33,295 nt of DNA from Hyphococcus sp. (GTDB lineage: Bacteria > Pseudomonadota > Alphaproteobacteria > Caulobacterales > Parvularculaceae), in the NCBI GenBank assembly GCA_021776395.1, contig JAJFFZ010000089.1, positions 1 through 33,295 of the forward strand, given 5' to 3'. Under the pieces are notes generated by a model, which had not been told where the DNA came from, ran no database searches, and saw nothing but the letters and a program-made list of their open reading frames with translations. Position 1 is the first letter of the stretch. Each line of letters opens with the position of its first letter. Below are positions 18,059 through 26,835 of the stretch, one piece after another. The translations under genes were made by a program, and so were the position numbers.

Positions 18059-19574
18059 CACTTATATATTCATCCGGCCCGAGCGGACGCGAACGCGCCA
18101 GCAACACGTCAAGCGGTGTCGAGGTTCCGTCATCGCGCACCATACGAACGTGATGCGGTTTGAGATTGCGGGCATGTGCGGCGCCGCAGGAATGGGCAAT
18201 CATCGCCACATCTTTGCGCATCTGTTCAACATATTTTTCAACGCGCTGCGCCTTGCCCGCCGGAATAAGCCCGCCTTGCAGACTTTTCTTATGGGTTGTA
18301 ATGCCGGTCGGGCAATTATTGGTGTGACATCGCATCGCCTGAATGCAGCCGATCGAAAACATGAAACCGCGCGCCGTGTTGACGATGTCGGCGCCGGCGC
18401 AATAGGCCCAGGCGACCTCGGCAGGCGTCACCAGCTTGCCGGCGGCAATCACTTTGATCCGGTCGCGCAAACCCCGACGCGATAAAATATCCACCAGCAT
18501 CGGCAATGCCTGTTTTATCGGCAGGCCGACATTGTCCATCAGTGACATGGGCGCCGCGCCAGTGCCGCCTTCGCCGCCATCGAGCGTAATGAAATCCGGC
18601 GCGGAGCTTATTCCGCGCTGCTCGATAGCGTCGCATAGCGCGTCCACCCAGCCATAGGCGCCAAGCACGGTTTTGAAACCGGTCGGCAATTTGGAAACTG
18701 CGCGAACATGGCTGACAAAATCGAGCAGCTCCTCAACATTGTCGATTTCCCGATGGCGGTTGGGCGAAACCGACGCCTCGCCAACCGGAATGCCCCTAAT
18801 CATTGCGATTTCGCGGCCAACCTTCGCCGCCGGAAGAATGCCGCCCTTGCCGGGCTTGGCGCCCTGGGCAAGTTTAACCTCGATCATTTTCACGGACGGT
18901 ATTGCTGCGATATCGGCAAGTTTTTTATCGTCAAGCGCACCATTTTTATCGCGTACTCCGTATTTTGCCGTGCCAATTTGAAAGATGATGTCGCACCCGC
19001 CTTCCAGATGATATGACGACAGCCCGCCCTCGCCGGTATTCATGTAACATCGCGCCAACCCCGCGCCGAGTGACAAGGCTTGGATCGCGGGCTTGGAAAG
19101 CGCGCCGTAGCTCATCGCAGAGATATTTATAATCGAGGAGGCGAGATATGGGTTAGGCGTATACGGACCAAATTCCACCGGCGGCGGATCGCGCGCTTCT
19201 TCATCAAGGCGCGGAAAAGCGCAATTGACGAAAATCGGCGTGCCGACAAGAGTAAGGTTACGGGTCGAGCCGAAGGGGTGAATGTTGCTGCGCCCTTTTG
19301 CCGACTTATAAATCCAGTCGCGTTCAGCGCGGTTAAAGGGGAGCTCCTCACGGTCCAGCGCGAAGAAATATTGCCGGAAAAATTCTCCGAGGCGAGTAAA
19401 CAGATCGCGAAAGCGACCGACGACCGGATAGTTGTGGCGGATTGCATCCTTCGACTGTGTCGTATCCACAACATACATCGTAACCACCGCCAGAACAGCG
19501 AGACCGACGATGAAAATAAACGCCATGGACAGAATGCGCAGCGCATCCATCGTGAAGCTTTGTAAAAAATCCAT
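18048..19574 (-). CDS. FMN-binding glutamate synthase-like (GltB central domain) membrane-anchored protein
   Basis: N-terminal TM; PYTPNPYLASSIINISAMSYGALSKPAIQALSLGA, NTGEGGLSSYHLEGGCDIIFQIGTAKYG, ITLDGGEGGTGAAPMSLMDNVGLP and CIQAMRCHTNNCPTGI. Confidence 0.92.
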   Translation of the reverse strand: MDFLQSFTMDALRILSMAFIFIVGLAVLAVVTMYVVDTTQSKDAIRHNYPVVGRFRDLFTRLGEFFRQYFFALDREELPFNRAERDWIYKSAKGRSNIHPFGSTRNLTLVGTPIFVNCAFPRLDEEARDPPPVEFGPYTPNPYLASSIINISAMSYGALSKPAIQALSLGAGLARCYMNTGEGGLSSYHLEGGCDIIFQIGTAKYGVRDKNGALDDKKLADIAAIPSVKMIEVKLAQGAKPGKGGILPAAKVGREIAMIRGIPVGEASVSPNRHREIDNVEELLDFVSHVRAVSKLPTGFKTVLGAYGWVDALCDAIEQRGISSAPDFITLDGGEGGTGAAPMSLMDNVGLPIKQALPMLVDILSRRGLRDRIKVIAAGKLVTPAEVAWAYCAGADIVNTARGFMFSIGCIQAMRCHTNNCPTGITTHKKSLQGGLIPAGKAQRVEKYVEQMRKDVAMIAHSCGAAHARNLKPHHVRMVRDDGTSTPLDVLLARSRPLGPDEYISATD

Positions 19575-19652
19575 AACACTCCGCACAGTTGCCGTCAGAA
19601 ATGTTTATAGCTTATTCCAGCCCGACATACACAATGGCGGCGGCCATGCGGA

Positions 19653-21152
19653 TTACGCCGGCGTCCAGCGCAGCACTGGTTTTCTCGCCGCCGCGGTCTC
19701 GTCAAGCCGGCGACGCGGCGCATAAACCGGCGCGGCTTTGAACGCCTCAGTCGCGCCGGCCTTGGCGCGTTTTGCCAGCGACAATAGCGCATCACAGAAC
19801 AGGTCCAGCTCGCGCTTGGATTCTGATTCCGTCGGCTCAATCAGCATCGCCCCATGCACGACCAGCGGGAAATACATCGTCATCGGATGATAGCCCTCAT
19901 CGATCATCGCTTTGGCGAAATCGATGGTTTCAACACCGGTGTCTTTTAAAAACCGGTCATCGAACAGGGCTTCATGCATGCAATAGCCGTCAAAGGCCGG
20001 GGTCATTTCCGCTTTGAGGCGCGCCAGCACATAATTGGCGTTAAGGACGGCGTCTTCTGCAACCTGGCGAACACCATCGACGCCGTGGCTCATCATATAG
20101 GCGAGCGCGCGGGTGAACATGCCCATCTGGCCATGAAACGCCGTCAGCCGGCCGAAGCTTTCGGCGCCCGGGGTCTCAACCAGTTGGTATTTACCGTCTC
20201 GGCGCACCACGAAAGGAACCGGCGCAAATTCCGCCAGCGTTTGCGCCAACACTGTCGGCCCCGCCCCCGGACCGCCGCCGCCATGGGGCGTTGAAAAGGT
20301 TTTGTGCAGATTAATATGCATCGCATCAACGCCGAGATCGCCGGGCTTCACCTTGCCGGCAATGGCGTTGAAATTGGCGCCGTCGCAATAAAAATATCCG
20401 CCCGCATCGTGCACCGCATCGGCGATGGCGCGGATATCGCGCTCAAACAATCCGCACGTATTGGGGTTTGTCACCATAATCGCGGCGACATCGGGCCCGA
20501 GTTTTTCTTTTAGCGCCGCAAGGTCAACCCGGCCGGTAGCGTCTGCGGGGATTGCCTCCACGGTAAACCCGCACTGAACGGCGGTCGCCGGATTGGTGCC
20601 GTGGGCCGATTCTGGCGCCAGCACGCGGGTGCGCCTGGCGCCCTCGCCGCGCGCATCAATCGCCGCTTTGATGGCCATCATCCCGCATAGCTCGCCATGG
20701 GCGCCAGCTTTCGGCGACATCGCAACCGCGGGCATGCCGGTCAGTTCTTTCAGCCAATAGGCGAGCGTGTCGATTAGCTCCAATGCTCCCTGTGCGCATG
20801 ATTGCGGCGCCAGCGGATGCAGATCGGCAAAGCCCGGCAGCCGCGCGATTTTCTCGTTGAGGCGCGGATTGTGTTTCATGGTGCATGAGCCGAGCGGGAA
20901 CGGGCCCATATCGATGGCGTAGTTCTTTTGGCTGAGGCGCACAAAATGACGCATGGTCTCCGGCTCGGACAGCCCCGGCAGGCCAATGTCGCTACCGCGC
21001 CCGAGCCCGCCAAGGCGGTCGGCGCGATCTTCCGCTGGCGGAAAATCCACCCCGGTGCGATCGAGCCCGCCAATCTCGAAAGACAGCGCCTCCTCGATTT
21101 GCAGGGCTTTGTTGCCGGTGAATGTGGGTGGAGCTTGGGTGTTTATGGTCAT
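19653..21152 (-). CDS. gcvPB: Glycine dehydrogenase (decarboxylating) subunit 2
   Basis: YAIDMGPFPLGSCTMKHNPRLNEKIARLPGFADLHP, ESAHGTNPAT, CDGANFNAIAGKVKPGDLGVDAMHINLHKTFSTPHGGGGPGAGP (PLP lysine). Confidence 0.96.
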   Translation of the reverse strand: MTINTQAPPTFTGNKALQIEEALSFEIGGLDRTGVDFPPAEDRADRLGGLGRGSDIGLPGLSEPETMRHFVRLSQKNYAIDMGPFPLGSCTMKHNPRLNEKIARLPGFADLHPLAPQSCAQGALELIDTLAYWLKELTGMPAVAMSPKAGAHGELCGMMAIKAAIDARGEGARRTRVLAPESAHGTNPATAVQCGFTVEAIPADATGRVDLAALKEKLGPDVAAIMVTNPNTCGLFERDIRAIADAVHDAGGYFYCDGANFNAIAGKVKPGDLGVDAMHINLHKTFSTPHGGGGPGAGPTVLAQTLAEFAPVPFVVRRDGKYQLVETPGAESFGRLTAFHGQMGMFTRALAYMMSHGVDGVRQVAEDAVLNANYVLARLKAEMTPAFDGYCMHEALFDDRFLKDTGVETIDFAKAMIDEGYHPMTMYFPLVVHGAMLIEPTESESKRELDLFCDALLSLAKRAKAGATEAFKAAPVYAPRRRLDETAAARKPVLRWTPA

Positions 21153-21697
21153 TCATTTTCGCCCTTCGTGAGAGGAATAGTCATGTCGAAGTATGTAGCC
21201 TCGCCATGGCAATAGCCGACTTTTTCACCTGAGACCTCAATGTCATTTTCTCTAAGAAGGATCGAGCGCCGCGTAAGGCGGTGAAAGCTCCACCCCTTGT
21301 CGCGGCAGGCGTCTCGTTCTTCATTCTCTTGACCAATATAATCCCCACGTATTTCTATCCCCAGAAATTCTTCCGTGACGCCGTTACGCCTGATTCCACA
21401 CCTGTAATTAAAATGATTGATAACCTGGAATTTGGCTAACTCCTGACGCAGCCGGTCGAACAAAGCGTCATCCAGCGGTATCGGGGACCGGGTAAAATCA
21501 GTTAACAAAAATGCCTCAGGACCATAGCTTTGGCGAAAAGAGAATTCATAGCTATGCCCTTCGCATTCAACCCGCACGCTTTCGCTAATAATCCTCGGAC
21601 TTGTTGAATTCCAGCTCACAGTCTCCGTTGCAGAAACGCCCTCATCCGAAGAGCCCGCTGACGCAAGAACAATGAATAATCCCACCAAAAAGTTCAT
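21149..21697 (-). CDS. Secreted hypothetical protein embedded between gcvPA and gcvPB
   Basis: N-terminal signal-like MNFLVGLFIVLASAGS; 182 aa; starts 4 nt after the gcvPA stop and its TGA overlaps the gcvPB ATG (ATGA). Confidence 0.75.
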   Translation of the reverse strand: MNFLVGLFIVLASAGSSDEGVSATETVSWNSTSPRIISESVRVECEGHSYEFSFRQSYGPEAFLLTDFTRSPIPLDDALFDRLRQELAKFQVINHFNYRCGIRRNGVTEEFLGIEIRGDYIGQENEERDACRDKGWSFHRLTRRSILLRENDIEVSGEKVGYCHGEATYFDMTIPLTKGENE

Positions 21698-21701
21698 CGA
21701 T

Positions 21702-23042
21702 TTATAGAATCCCTTCTAGTTTTTTCGCTAACGTCTCAATATCCGCATCCGTCGTGCATTCACTCGCGGCGACGGTTAGCAAATTCTCCGCCCCCGGATC
21801 ACCGGGCCAGAGCCGGCCGCCGGGCACGCCGGCGAGGATGCCTTGCGCTGCTAGTTTTTCTACCGCCTCGCTGGCGCTCTTCGGCAGCCGCACTGTAAAC
21901 TCATTGAAATAGGTTTTGTTGATGACTTCAACGCCATTAATCGCGGCGAGGGCGTCGGCGGTTTTGCAAGCCGCCTGGTGGTTTAACGTCGCGAGCTTGC
22001 GCAAACCCGCCTGGCCTAACAGCGTCATATGGATGGTGAAAGCAAGAACACACAGGCCGGAATTGGTGCAGATGTTTGATGTCGCTTTGTCGCGGCGGAT
22101 ATGTTGCTCGCGCGTCGATAGCGTCAGTACAAAGCCGCGCTTGCCGTCGGCGTCCGTCGTCTCGCCGCATAGCCGGCCCGGCATCTGGCGGAGATATTTC
22201 TGGCGCGTAGCAAACAGACCCACATAAGGCCCGCCAAAGCCGAGCCCATTGCCGAGCGACTGGCCCTCGCCGACAAAAATATCGGCGTCCATCTCGCCTG
22301 GGCTTTTCAAGCCGCCAAGGGAGACCGCTTCTGTCACGACGGCTATTAAAAGCGCGCCTTTCGTATGCGCGGCCTCGGCAATCGGCGCCAGGTCGCGAAT
22401 ATTACCGAAAACATCCGGGTTCTGAACAATTACGCAGGCGGTTTTCTCATCAATCATCGCCGCCAGGTCTTCACTGGCGCTGACATCGACCGGCGCGGCG
22501 ACAACCTCGTCTTTCAGCAGCTCCAGATTGGTGCGCGTCACGGCGCCATAATGCGGATGCAACCCGCCGGACAGCACTGCTTTTTTTCGCTTGGTGATGC
22601 GGCGCGCCATCAGGGCTGCTTCCGCGCAACCAGTCGAGCCGTCATACATCGACGCGTTGGCGACTTCCATGCCGCTAAGCGCTGCAACCTGGGTCTGGAA
22701 CTCGAACAGATATTGCAGCGTTCCTTGGGCAATTTCCGGCTGATAGGGCGTATAGGCGGTCAAAAACTCCGAACGCTGAATTATGTGGTCAACGGTCGCC
22801 GGAATATGATGCTTATAGGCGCCGCCGCCGATGAAAAACGGGCCGTCGTCAGCCGCGCGGTTCTTCGCCGCCATCGCGCCCAGCGCACGCTCAACCTCCA
22901 GCTCGCCCGCATGGGCAGGCAAATCGAAACTGGCGTTTAAGGCGTCGCCCGGCACATCGGCGAACAAGTCGTCAATCTTGCCCGCGCCTATGGTTTTTAG
23001 CATCGCACTGCGGTCAGCGTCGTTGAGGGGGAGGTATCTCAT
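21702..23042 (-). CDS. gcvPA: Glycine dehydrogenase (decarboxylating) subunit 1
   Basis: [88 protein letters not shown]. Confidence 0.96.
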   Translation of the reverse strand: MRYLPLNDADRSAMLKTIGAGKIDDLFADVPGDALNASFDLPAHAGELEVERALGAMAAKNRAADDGPFFIGGGAYKHHIPATVDHIIQRSEFLTAYTPYQPEIAQGTLQYLFEFQTQVAALSGMEVANASMYDGSTGCAEAALMARRITKRKKAVLSGGLHPHYGAVTRTNLELLKDEVVAAPVDVSASEDLAAMIDEKTACVIVQNPDVFGNIRDLAPIAEAAHTKGALLIAVVTEAVSLGGLKSPGEMDADIFVGEGQSLGNGLGFGGPYVGLFATRQKYLRQMPGRLCGETTDADGKRGFVLTLSTREQHIRRDKATSNICTNSGLCVLAFTIHMTLLGQAGLRKLATLNHQAACKTADALAAINGVEVINKTYFNEFTVRLPKSASEAVEKLAAQGILAGVPGGRLWPGDPGAENLLTVAASECTTDADIETLAKKLEGIL

Positions 23043-23077
23043 TTATGCGTCTTTCTTAATTGTGGTCACCACTCCAA

Positions 23078-23155
23078 CTCCCGCTCTTTCCCGCGAAAGC
23101 GGGAATCCAGACCCATCCAGAAATTCTGGATCCCCGCTTTCGCGGGGATGAGCGG
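23078..23155. repeat. Palindromic intergenic repeat element between gcvH and gcvPA
   Basis: cccgcgaaagcggg (23090-23103), atccagaaattctggat (23115-23131) and ccccgctttcgcgggg (23132-23147). The two outer blocks are also mutually complementary, giving a nested cruciform. This resembles dispersed ATTCCCGCGAAAGCGGGAATCC-type elements in proteobacteria. Confidence 0.8.
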
Positions 23156-23166
23156 AAAATTTAGTT

Positions 23167-23538
23167 TTATGAATTCTCCGCAAAGTCTTTATACGCCGCT
23201 TCGTCCATCATCTCGTCAATCTCCGCCTTGTTGCTCGGGCGGATTTTGACGAACCAGGCCGCGCCCATGGCGTCTTCGTTGATTTTGGCCGGCTCATCGA
23301 CCACGGCTGTATTCACCTCAACGATCTCGCCGGAAATCGGCGCGTAGACATCTGAGGCCGCTTTTACCGATTCCACCACCGCCATGTCGTCGCCCTTGTT
23401 GAAAGTTTTCCCGACATCGGGCAATTCAACAAACACAACATCGCCGAGCTGTTCAGCAGCGTGAGCGCTGATGCCGACAACGTAGATGTCGCCATCAGCG
23501 CGAACCCATTCGTGGTCTTTGGTGTACATAACTGTCAT
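23167..23538 (-). CDS. gcvH: Glycine cleavage system H protein
   Basis: YTKDHEWVRADGDIYVVGISAHAAEQLGDVVFVELPDVG and AVVESVKAASDVYAPISGEIVEVN (lipoyl Lys). Confidence 0.96.
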   Translation of the reverse strand: MTVMYTKDHEWVRADGDIYVVGISAHAAEQLGDVVFVELPDVGKTFNKGDDMAVVESVKAASDVYAPISGEIVEVNTAVVDEPAKINEDAMGAAWFVKIRPSNKAEIDEMMDEAAYKDFAENS

Positions 23539-23549
23539 TTTAAGTCTCC

Positions 23550-24668
23550 CTATCCTCGAAAATATCGGTGCGGTATGAACGGCATGTCGGCGATGCGCGC
23601 GGGCAACGCCTTGCCCCTGACGATTAGCTGAATATCGGTTCCGGTCGCGGCGTGCTCCGTCTCGACATAGCCCATCGCCACTGGCCCGCCGACGCTGGGT
23701 CCGAACCCGCCAGAGGTGACAACGCCAATCACTACTCCATCCGTAGACTGAATTTCAGCGCCCTCGCGCGCCGGCGCCCGGCCAGCGGGGAGTAGCCCCA
23801 CGCGCAACCGCGACGGCCCGTCCGCCAATTCACGCAAAATCCGCGTCGCGCCCGCAAATCCGCCCTCAGCGCGGCGGCGCTTGCCGATAGTGAAGGCGAT
23901 ATTGCCCTCTACAGGCGAGATTTCCGGGTTTAAATCATGCCCGTAAAGGCACATGCCCGCTTCAAGGCGCAACGAATCGCGCGCGCCAAGGCCTATCGGT
24001 TCAACGCGGTCGTCTTCGAGAAGCAACTTGGCGAGCTTTTGCGTATCGTCCGCCCAGGTGGAAATTTCAAATCCGTCTTCGCCGGTATAACCGCCGCGCG
24101 TCACCACCGCGGTGATGTCGCCGATCGCTATCTCGGCAAAACGCATAAATTTAAGCGCCGCCGCTTCCGGCGCAAATTTGGTGAGAACCTCTGACGCCAT
24201 TGGCCCCTGCAACGCCAGCAAGCCGCGATTATCAAACCGCTCAAGCTTGGCGCCCGCGGGAAGACGCGCATCCAGATAAGCGTAATCGTCTTCTTTGCAG
24301 GCGCCATTGACGACAATATTCAACCGGCCATCCGTATCAGGACGGCTCACCATCAAATCATCGAGAATACCGCCGCTGTCATTCAGCAATACGGTCAGAC
24401 GTTGGCGCCCTATCCCAAGCTTCTGGATTTCGCCGGGAACCAGCGTCTCCAGCGCTTTGGCCGCGGCCTCATGCGTTTCCGCGACAATCACCGCCTGGCC
24501 CATATGCGAGACATCAAACAACCCGGCTTTCTCGCGGGTGTGGAGATGTTCTTTCATCACGCCGAGCGGGTATTGCACCGGCATATCATAGCCGGCAAAT
24601 TCTACCATCTTCGCGCCAAGCGAGATGTGAAGCTGATGCAGCGGGGTGGTTTTAAGTGTTTGCGCCAT
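23550..24668 (-). CDS. gcvT: Glycine cleavage system T protein (aminomethyltransferase)
   Basis: TPLHQLHISLGAKMVEFAGYDMPVQYPLGVMKEHLHTREKAGLFDVSHMGQ; GARDSLRLEAGMCLYGHDLNPEISPVEGNIAFTIGKRRR. Confidence 0.96.
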   Translation of the reverse strand: MAQTLKTTPLHQLHISLGAKMVEFAGYDMPVQYPLGVMKEHLHTREKAGLFDVSHMGQAVIVAETHEAAAKALETLVPGEIQKLGIGRQRLTVLLNDSGGILDDLMVSRPDTDGRLNIVVNGACKEDDYAYLDARLPAGAKLERFDNRGLLALQGPMASEVLTKFAPEAAALKFMRFAEIAIGDITAVVTRGGYTGEDGFEISTWADDTQKLAKLLLEDDRVEPIGLGARDSLRLEAGMCLYGHDLNPEISPVEGNIAFTIGKRRRAEGGFAGATRILRELADGPSRLRVGLLPAGRAPAREGAEIQSTDGVVIGVVTSGGFGPSVGGPVAMGYVETEHAATGTDIQLIVRGKALPARIADMPFIPHRYFRG

Positions 24669-24711
24669 TTGACAGTCCCAAGATCGCCGGCGTCAAAATC
24701 GACGCGGCAAC

Positions 24712-24903
24712 CCCGGCTGTCACGGGCACCTGAGAGATTTCGCGGGCCGGCAAAACTTTGCGCCGCTTACTCCGTCGGTGGGGCGGCCAATCAGCGCCGT
24801 CCTCTTTCCAGCCTTCCTTGGCCAATGCGGTCCTTTTGCCTGAGAGTTTCCGGGGCGGTTGCTCCTTCGGCGCTGACCACAAAAGGCCAGTCTCTCCCGC
24901 ATG
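24712..24903 (-). ncRNA. Tandem glycine riboswitch (two aptamers) upstream of gcvT
   Basis: The reverse strand reads gcgggagagactggcc...gccgaaggagcaaccgccccggaaactctcaggcaaaaggaccgc, then ggctggaaagagg...caccgacggagtaagcggcgcaaag...cgcgaaatctctcaggtgcccgtgacagcc. There are two copies of the glycine aptamer core (GCCGAAGGAGCAA / ACCGACGGAGTAAG; ACTCTCAGGCAAAAGGAC / TCTCTCAGGTGCCCGTGACAG), located just 5' of gcvT. Confidence 0.95.
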
Positions 24904-24942
24904 GGCGCGCCGTCGCGACAGTCATTCACGCCGACGCGCGCG

Positions 24943-24970
24943 AGCATAGGCTGCAACGATTGGGAGTCAA
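24943..24970 (-). promoter_or_regulatory. Putative sigma-70-type promoter for the glycine riboswitch/gcv operon
   Basis: The reverse strand reads TTGACT-N16-TATGCT, about 40 nt upstream of the first aptamer. Confidence 0.5.
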
Positions 24971-24971
24971 T

Positions 24972-25011
24972 GAGTCTCAAGGATAGCCGGGGAGTCGCAA
25001 GGATAGCCGGC
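24972..25011. repeat. Two-copy 20-bp tandem repeat upstream of the gcv promoter
   Basis: gagtctcaaggatagccggg then gagtcgcaaggatagccggc, 18 of 20 identical by eye. Confidence 0.85.
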
Positions 25012-25026
25012 CAGCGACCGACGTGG

Positions 25027-25467
25027 TCAGGCGGCCTCAGCACAGGACATGCAAGTGCCTTTAATCTCCAGCCGGGCGGTGTTCATATCAAACGCAGCCG
25101 CGCGCACCGCCGGCGTGATGTAGCTCTCAACCGCAACCATTTCCAGTTCCGTCACCGTTGAACATCCCTCGCATACGAGAAATGTCTGCACCGCATGCGG
25201 GCTTTCGTGGTTGCACAGAACATAAGCGTTGAGCCCGTCGAGCTTGTGAACAAGGCCCTTGGCCTCCAGGCCGTCAAGCGCGCGATAGACCGTCATCGGC
25301 GCGCGCACGCCATGCTCTTTCAGACCGTCGAGAATTTCGTAAGCCTTTAACGGCTCAGCAGCGCCAGCCAGCGCATTCCAAACCAGCTTTTCGTTTTTCG
25401 CCAAACCCGCCGGCCGGTCGCGCATTATCACGCCGCCCTCGCCAGCACCTTCATTTTCCCTCGTCAT
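25027..25467 (-). CDS. Fur-family transcriptional regulator, probably Zur
   Basis: LKAYEILDGLKEHGVRAPMTVYRALDGLEAKGLVHKLDGLNAYVLC, FLVCEGCSTVTELE and LEIKGTCMSCAEAA (paired CxxC). Confidence 0.88.
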   Translation of the reverse strand: MTRENEGAGEGGVIMRDRPAGLAKNEKLVWNALAGAAEPLKAYEILDGLKEHGVRAPMTVYRALDGLEAKGLVHKLDGLNAYVLCNHESPHAVQTFLVCEGCSTVTELEMVAVESYITPAVRAAAFDMNTARLEIKGTCMSCAEAA

Positions 25468-25489
25468 GGTTTACTCCGTTACGTCCGGA

Positions 25490-25517
25490 GATATGTTATA
25501 TCTTTGTTATATCAAAA
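25490..25517. promoter_or_regulatory. Candidate Zur/Fur-family operator in front of the regulator gene
   Basis: gatatgttatatctttgttatatcaaaa: two gttatatc direct copies 11 bp apart within an AT-rich dyad-containing stretch, immediately upstream of the Fur-family gene start. Confidence 0.45.
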
Positions 25518-25610
25518 TAGAAACCCATGGCGGGAAAAATCTTTCCCAAGACAACCTAAGCCCGCAAACCATTGAGTTTTACGCGCCGCCGCACAGGCGG
25601 CTGGGGATAA

Positions 25611-26759
25611 CTAAGGCCAGCCGACGCGGTCGAAAATCTGCACCGCCGTGTGCTGATTGGCGCCCAGCGCGGCTACCGGTAAATCATCGGCCCGGAATGT
25701 ACCTAATGCCGCGACTGGACCGGACGGCGCGACGGATGCGACCACCGGATATTCATTATTGCCGATGGCGAAGGCGCGCTGGCTTTCATCGCGCAGGAGG
25801 AACTCCAGCAGTTTTTCAGCATTGGCGGCGTTCGGCGCATGGGTCAATATTCCGGCGCCGGAAATATTGATGTGGGTTCCACGCCCCTCCTGGTCGGGAA
25901 ACAACACGGCGAGCTTGTCGCCAATTGCGGCTTTGTCGGCGTCATCCGAGCCGATGAAACGCGCGACATAATAGCTGTTCACAATGCCAAGCCGACACAG
26001 CCCCGCCGCAACCGCCTCGATTTGCGACGTGTCGTTGCCTTGTGGCTTGCGGGCGAAATTTGCGACCACGCCGCGCGCCCAGTCCTCCGCCACCGCCTCG
26101 CCTTCATGAGCGATGATAGAGGCAAGCAGAGACTGGTTATAAATATTGGAAGACGAGCGCACGCAAATCGTTCCGGTATTGGCGGGGTCAGCAAGGTCGT
26201 CATAGCGGCTAAAGCCTTCCGGCAGGCCCATTTCTCGATTGTAGATAATAATCCGCGCGCGCTTGGACAGCCCGTACCATTTACCCTCAGGGTGACGAAA
26301 TTGCGCCGGCACGCGAGCTTTTAAAGCTTCATTGTCATTGCTGCGAAAAATTCCGCGTTGTTCGCCGCGCCACAAAATACCGGCGTCGGCGGTGATGAAC
26401 AGGTCGGCCGGCGAGGCGTCGCCCTCGCGCGCAATGCGCTCGATCAGCGCATCACCGCCCGCTTCAATCACATTTACTTTAATGCCGGTTTCTTCCGTGA
26501 ACGTATCAAACAGCACGATGTCAGAATCATAATGACGCCCGGAATAGACATTGACCTCGCCGGCCTCCTGGCTTGGCGCATCGTCTACACTTGCAACCGC
26601 CTCCCGCGTCGCCTCTCCGCAGGCCGCCGCCGTCAACGCCATCGCGCCAATCAGCGCGGCGCGCCAAAGCGCTGCCGGTTTAAACGCCGATAGGGTGATT
26701 GGCCGTTGGCGGATCGAAAAATTGGACAGGTGAACAGCGGGGGAGAGGGGATGGGTCAT
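25611..26759 (-). CDS. Fe(3+) ABC transporter substrate-binding lipoprotein
   Basis: Lipobox ALTAAACGEA; VNVYSGRHYDSDIVLFDTFTEETGIKVNVIEAGGDALIERI; VNSYYVARF iron-ligand Tyr pair. Confidence 0.92.
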   Translation of the reverse strand: MTHPLSPAVHLSNFSIRQRPITLSAFKPAALWRAALIGAMALTAAACGEATREAVASVDDAPSQEAGEVNVYSGRHYDSDIVLFDTFTEETGIKVNVIEAGGDALIERIAREGDASPADLFITADAGILWRGEQRGIFRSNDNEALKARVPAQFRHPEGKWYGLSKRARIIIYNREMGLPEGFSRYDDLADPANTGTICVRSSSNIYNQSLLASIIAHEGEAVAEDWARGVVANFARKPQGNDTSQIEAVAAGLCRLGIVNSYYVARFIGSDDADKAAIGDKLAVLFPDQEGRGTHINISGAGILTHAPNAANAEKLLEFLLRDESQRAFAIGNNEYPVVASVAPSGPVAALGTFRADDLPVAALGANQHTAVQIFDRVGWP

Positions 26760-26785
26760 GGGTCACTGCTTTGGTTGGATTAGAT

Positions 26786-26806
26786 TGCGACTAATTCTTA
26801 ATAGCA
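26786..26806. promoter_or_regulatory. Candidate iron-responsive (Fur-like) operator upstream of the iron-binding protein gene
   Basis: tgcgactaattcttaatagca: imperfect 21-bp dyad (TGC-A--TAA ... TTA--T-GCA type) in the AT-rich gap between the ATPase and binding-protein genes. Confidence 0.35.
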
Positions 26807-26835
26807 TATTATGGCAAAAGCTCAATAAGCATAAT

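Noticed and set aside
25466-25870. Plus-strand ORF starting in the regulator promoter region
   Set aside because: Runs antisense into the iron-binding protein gene and has no protein-like features.
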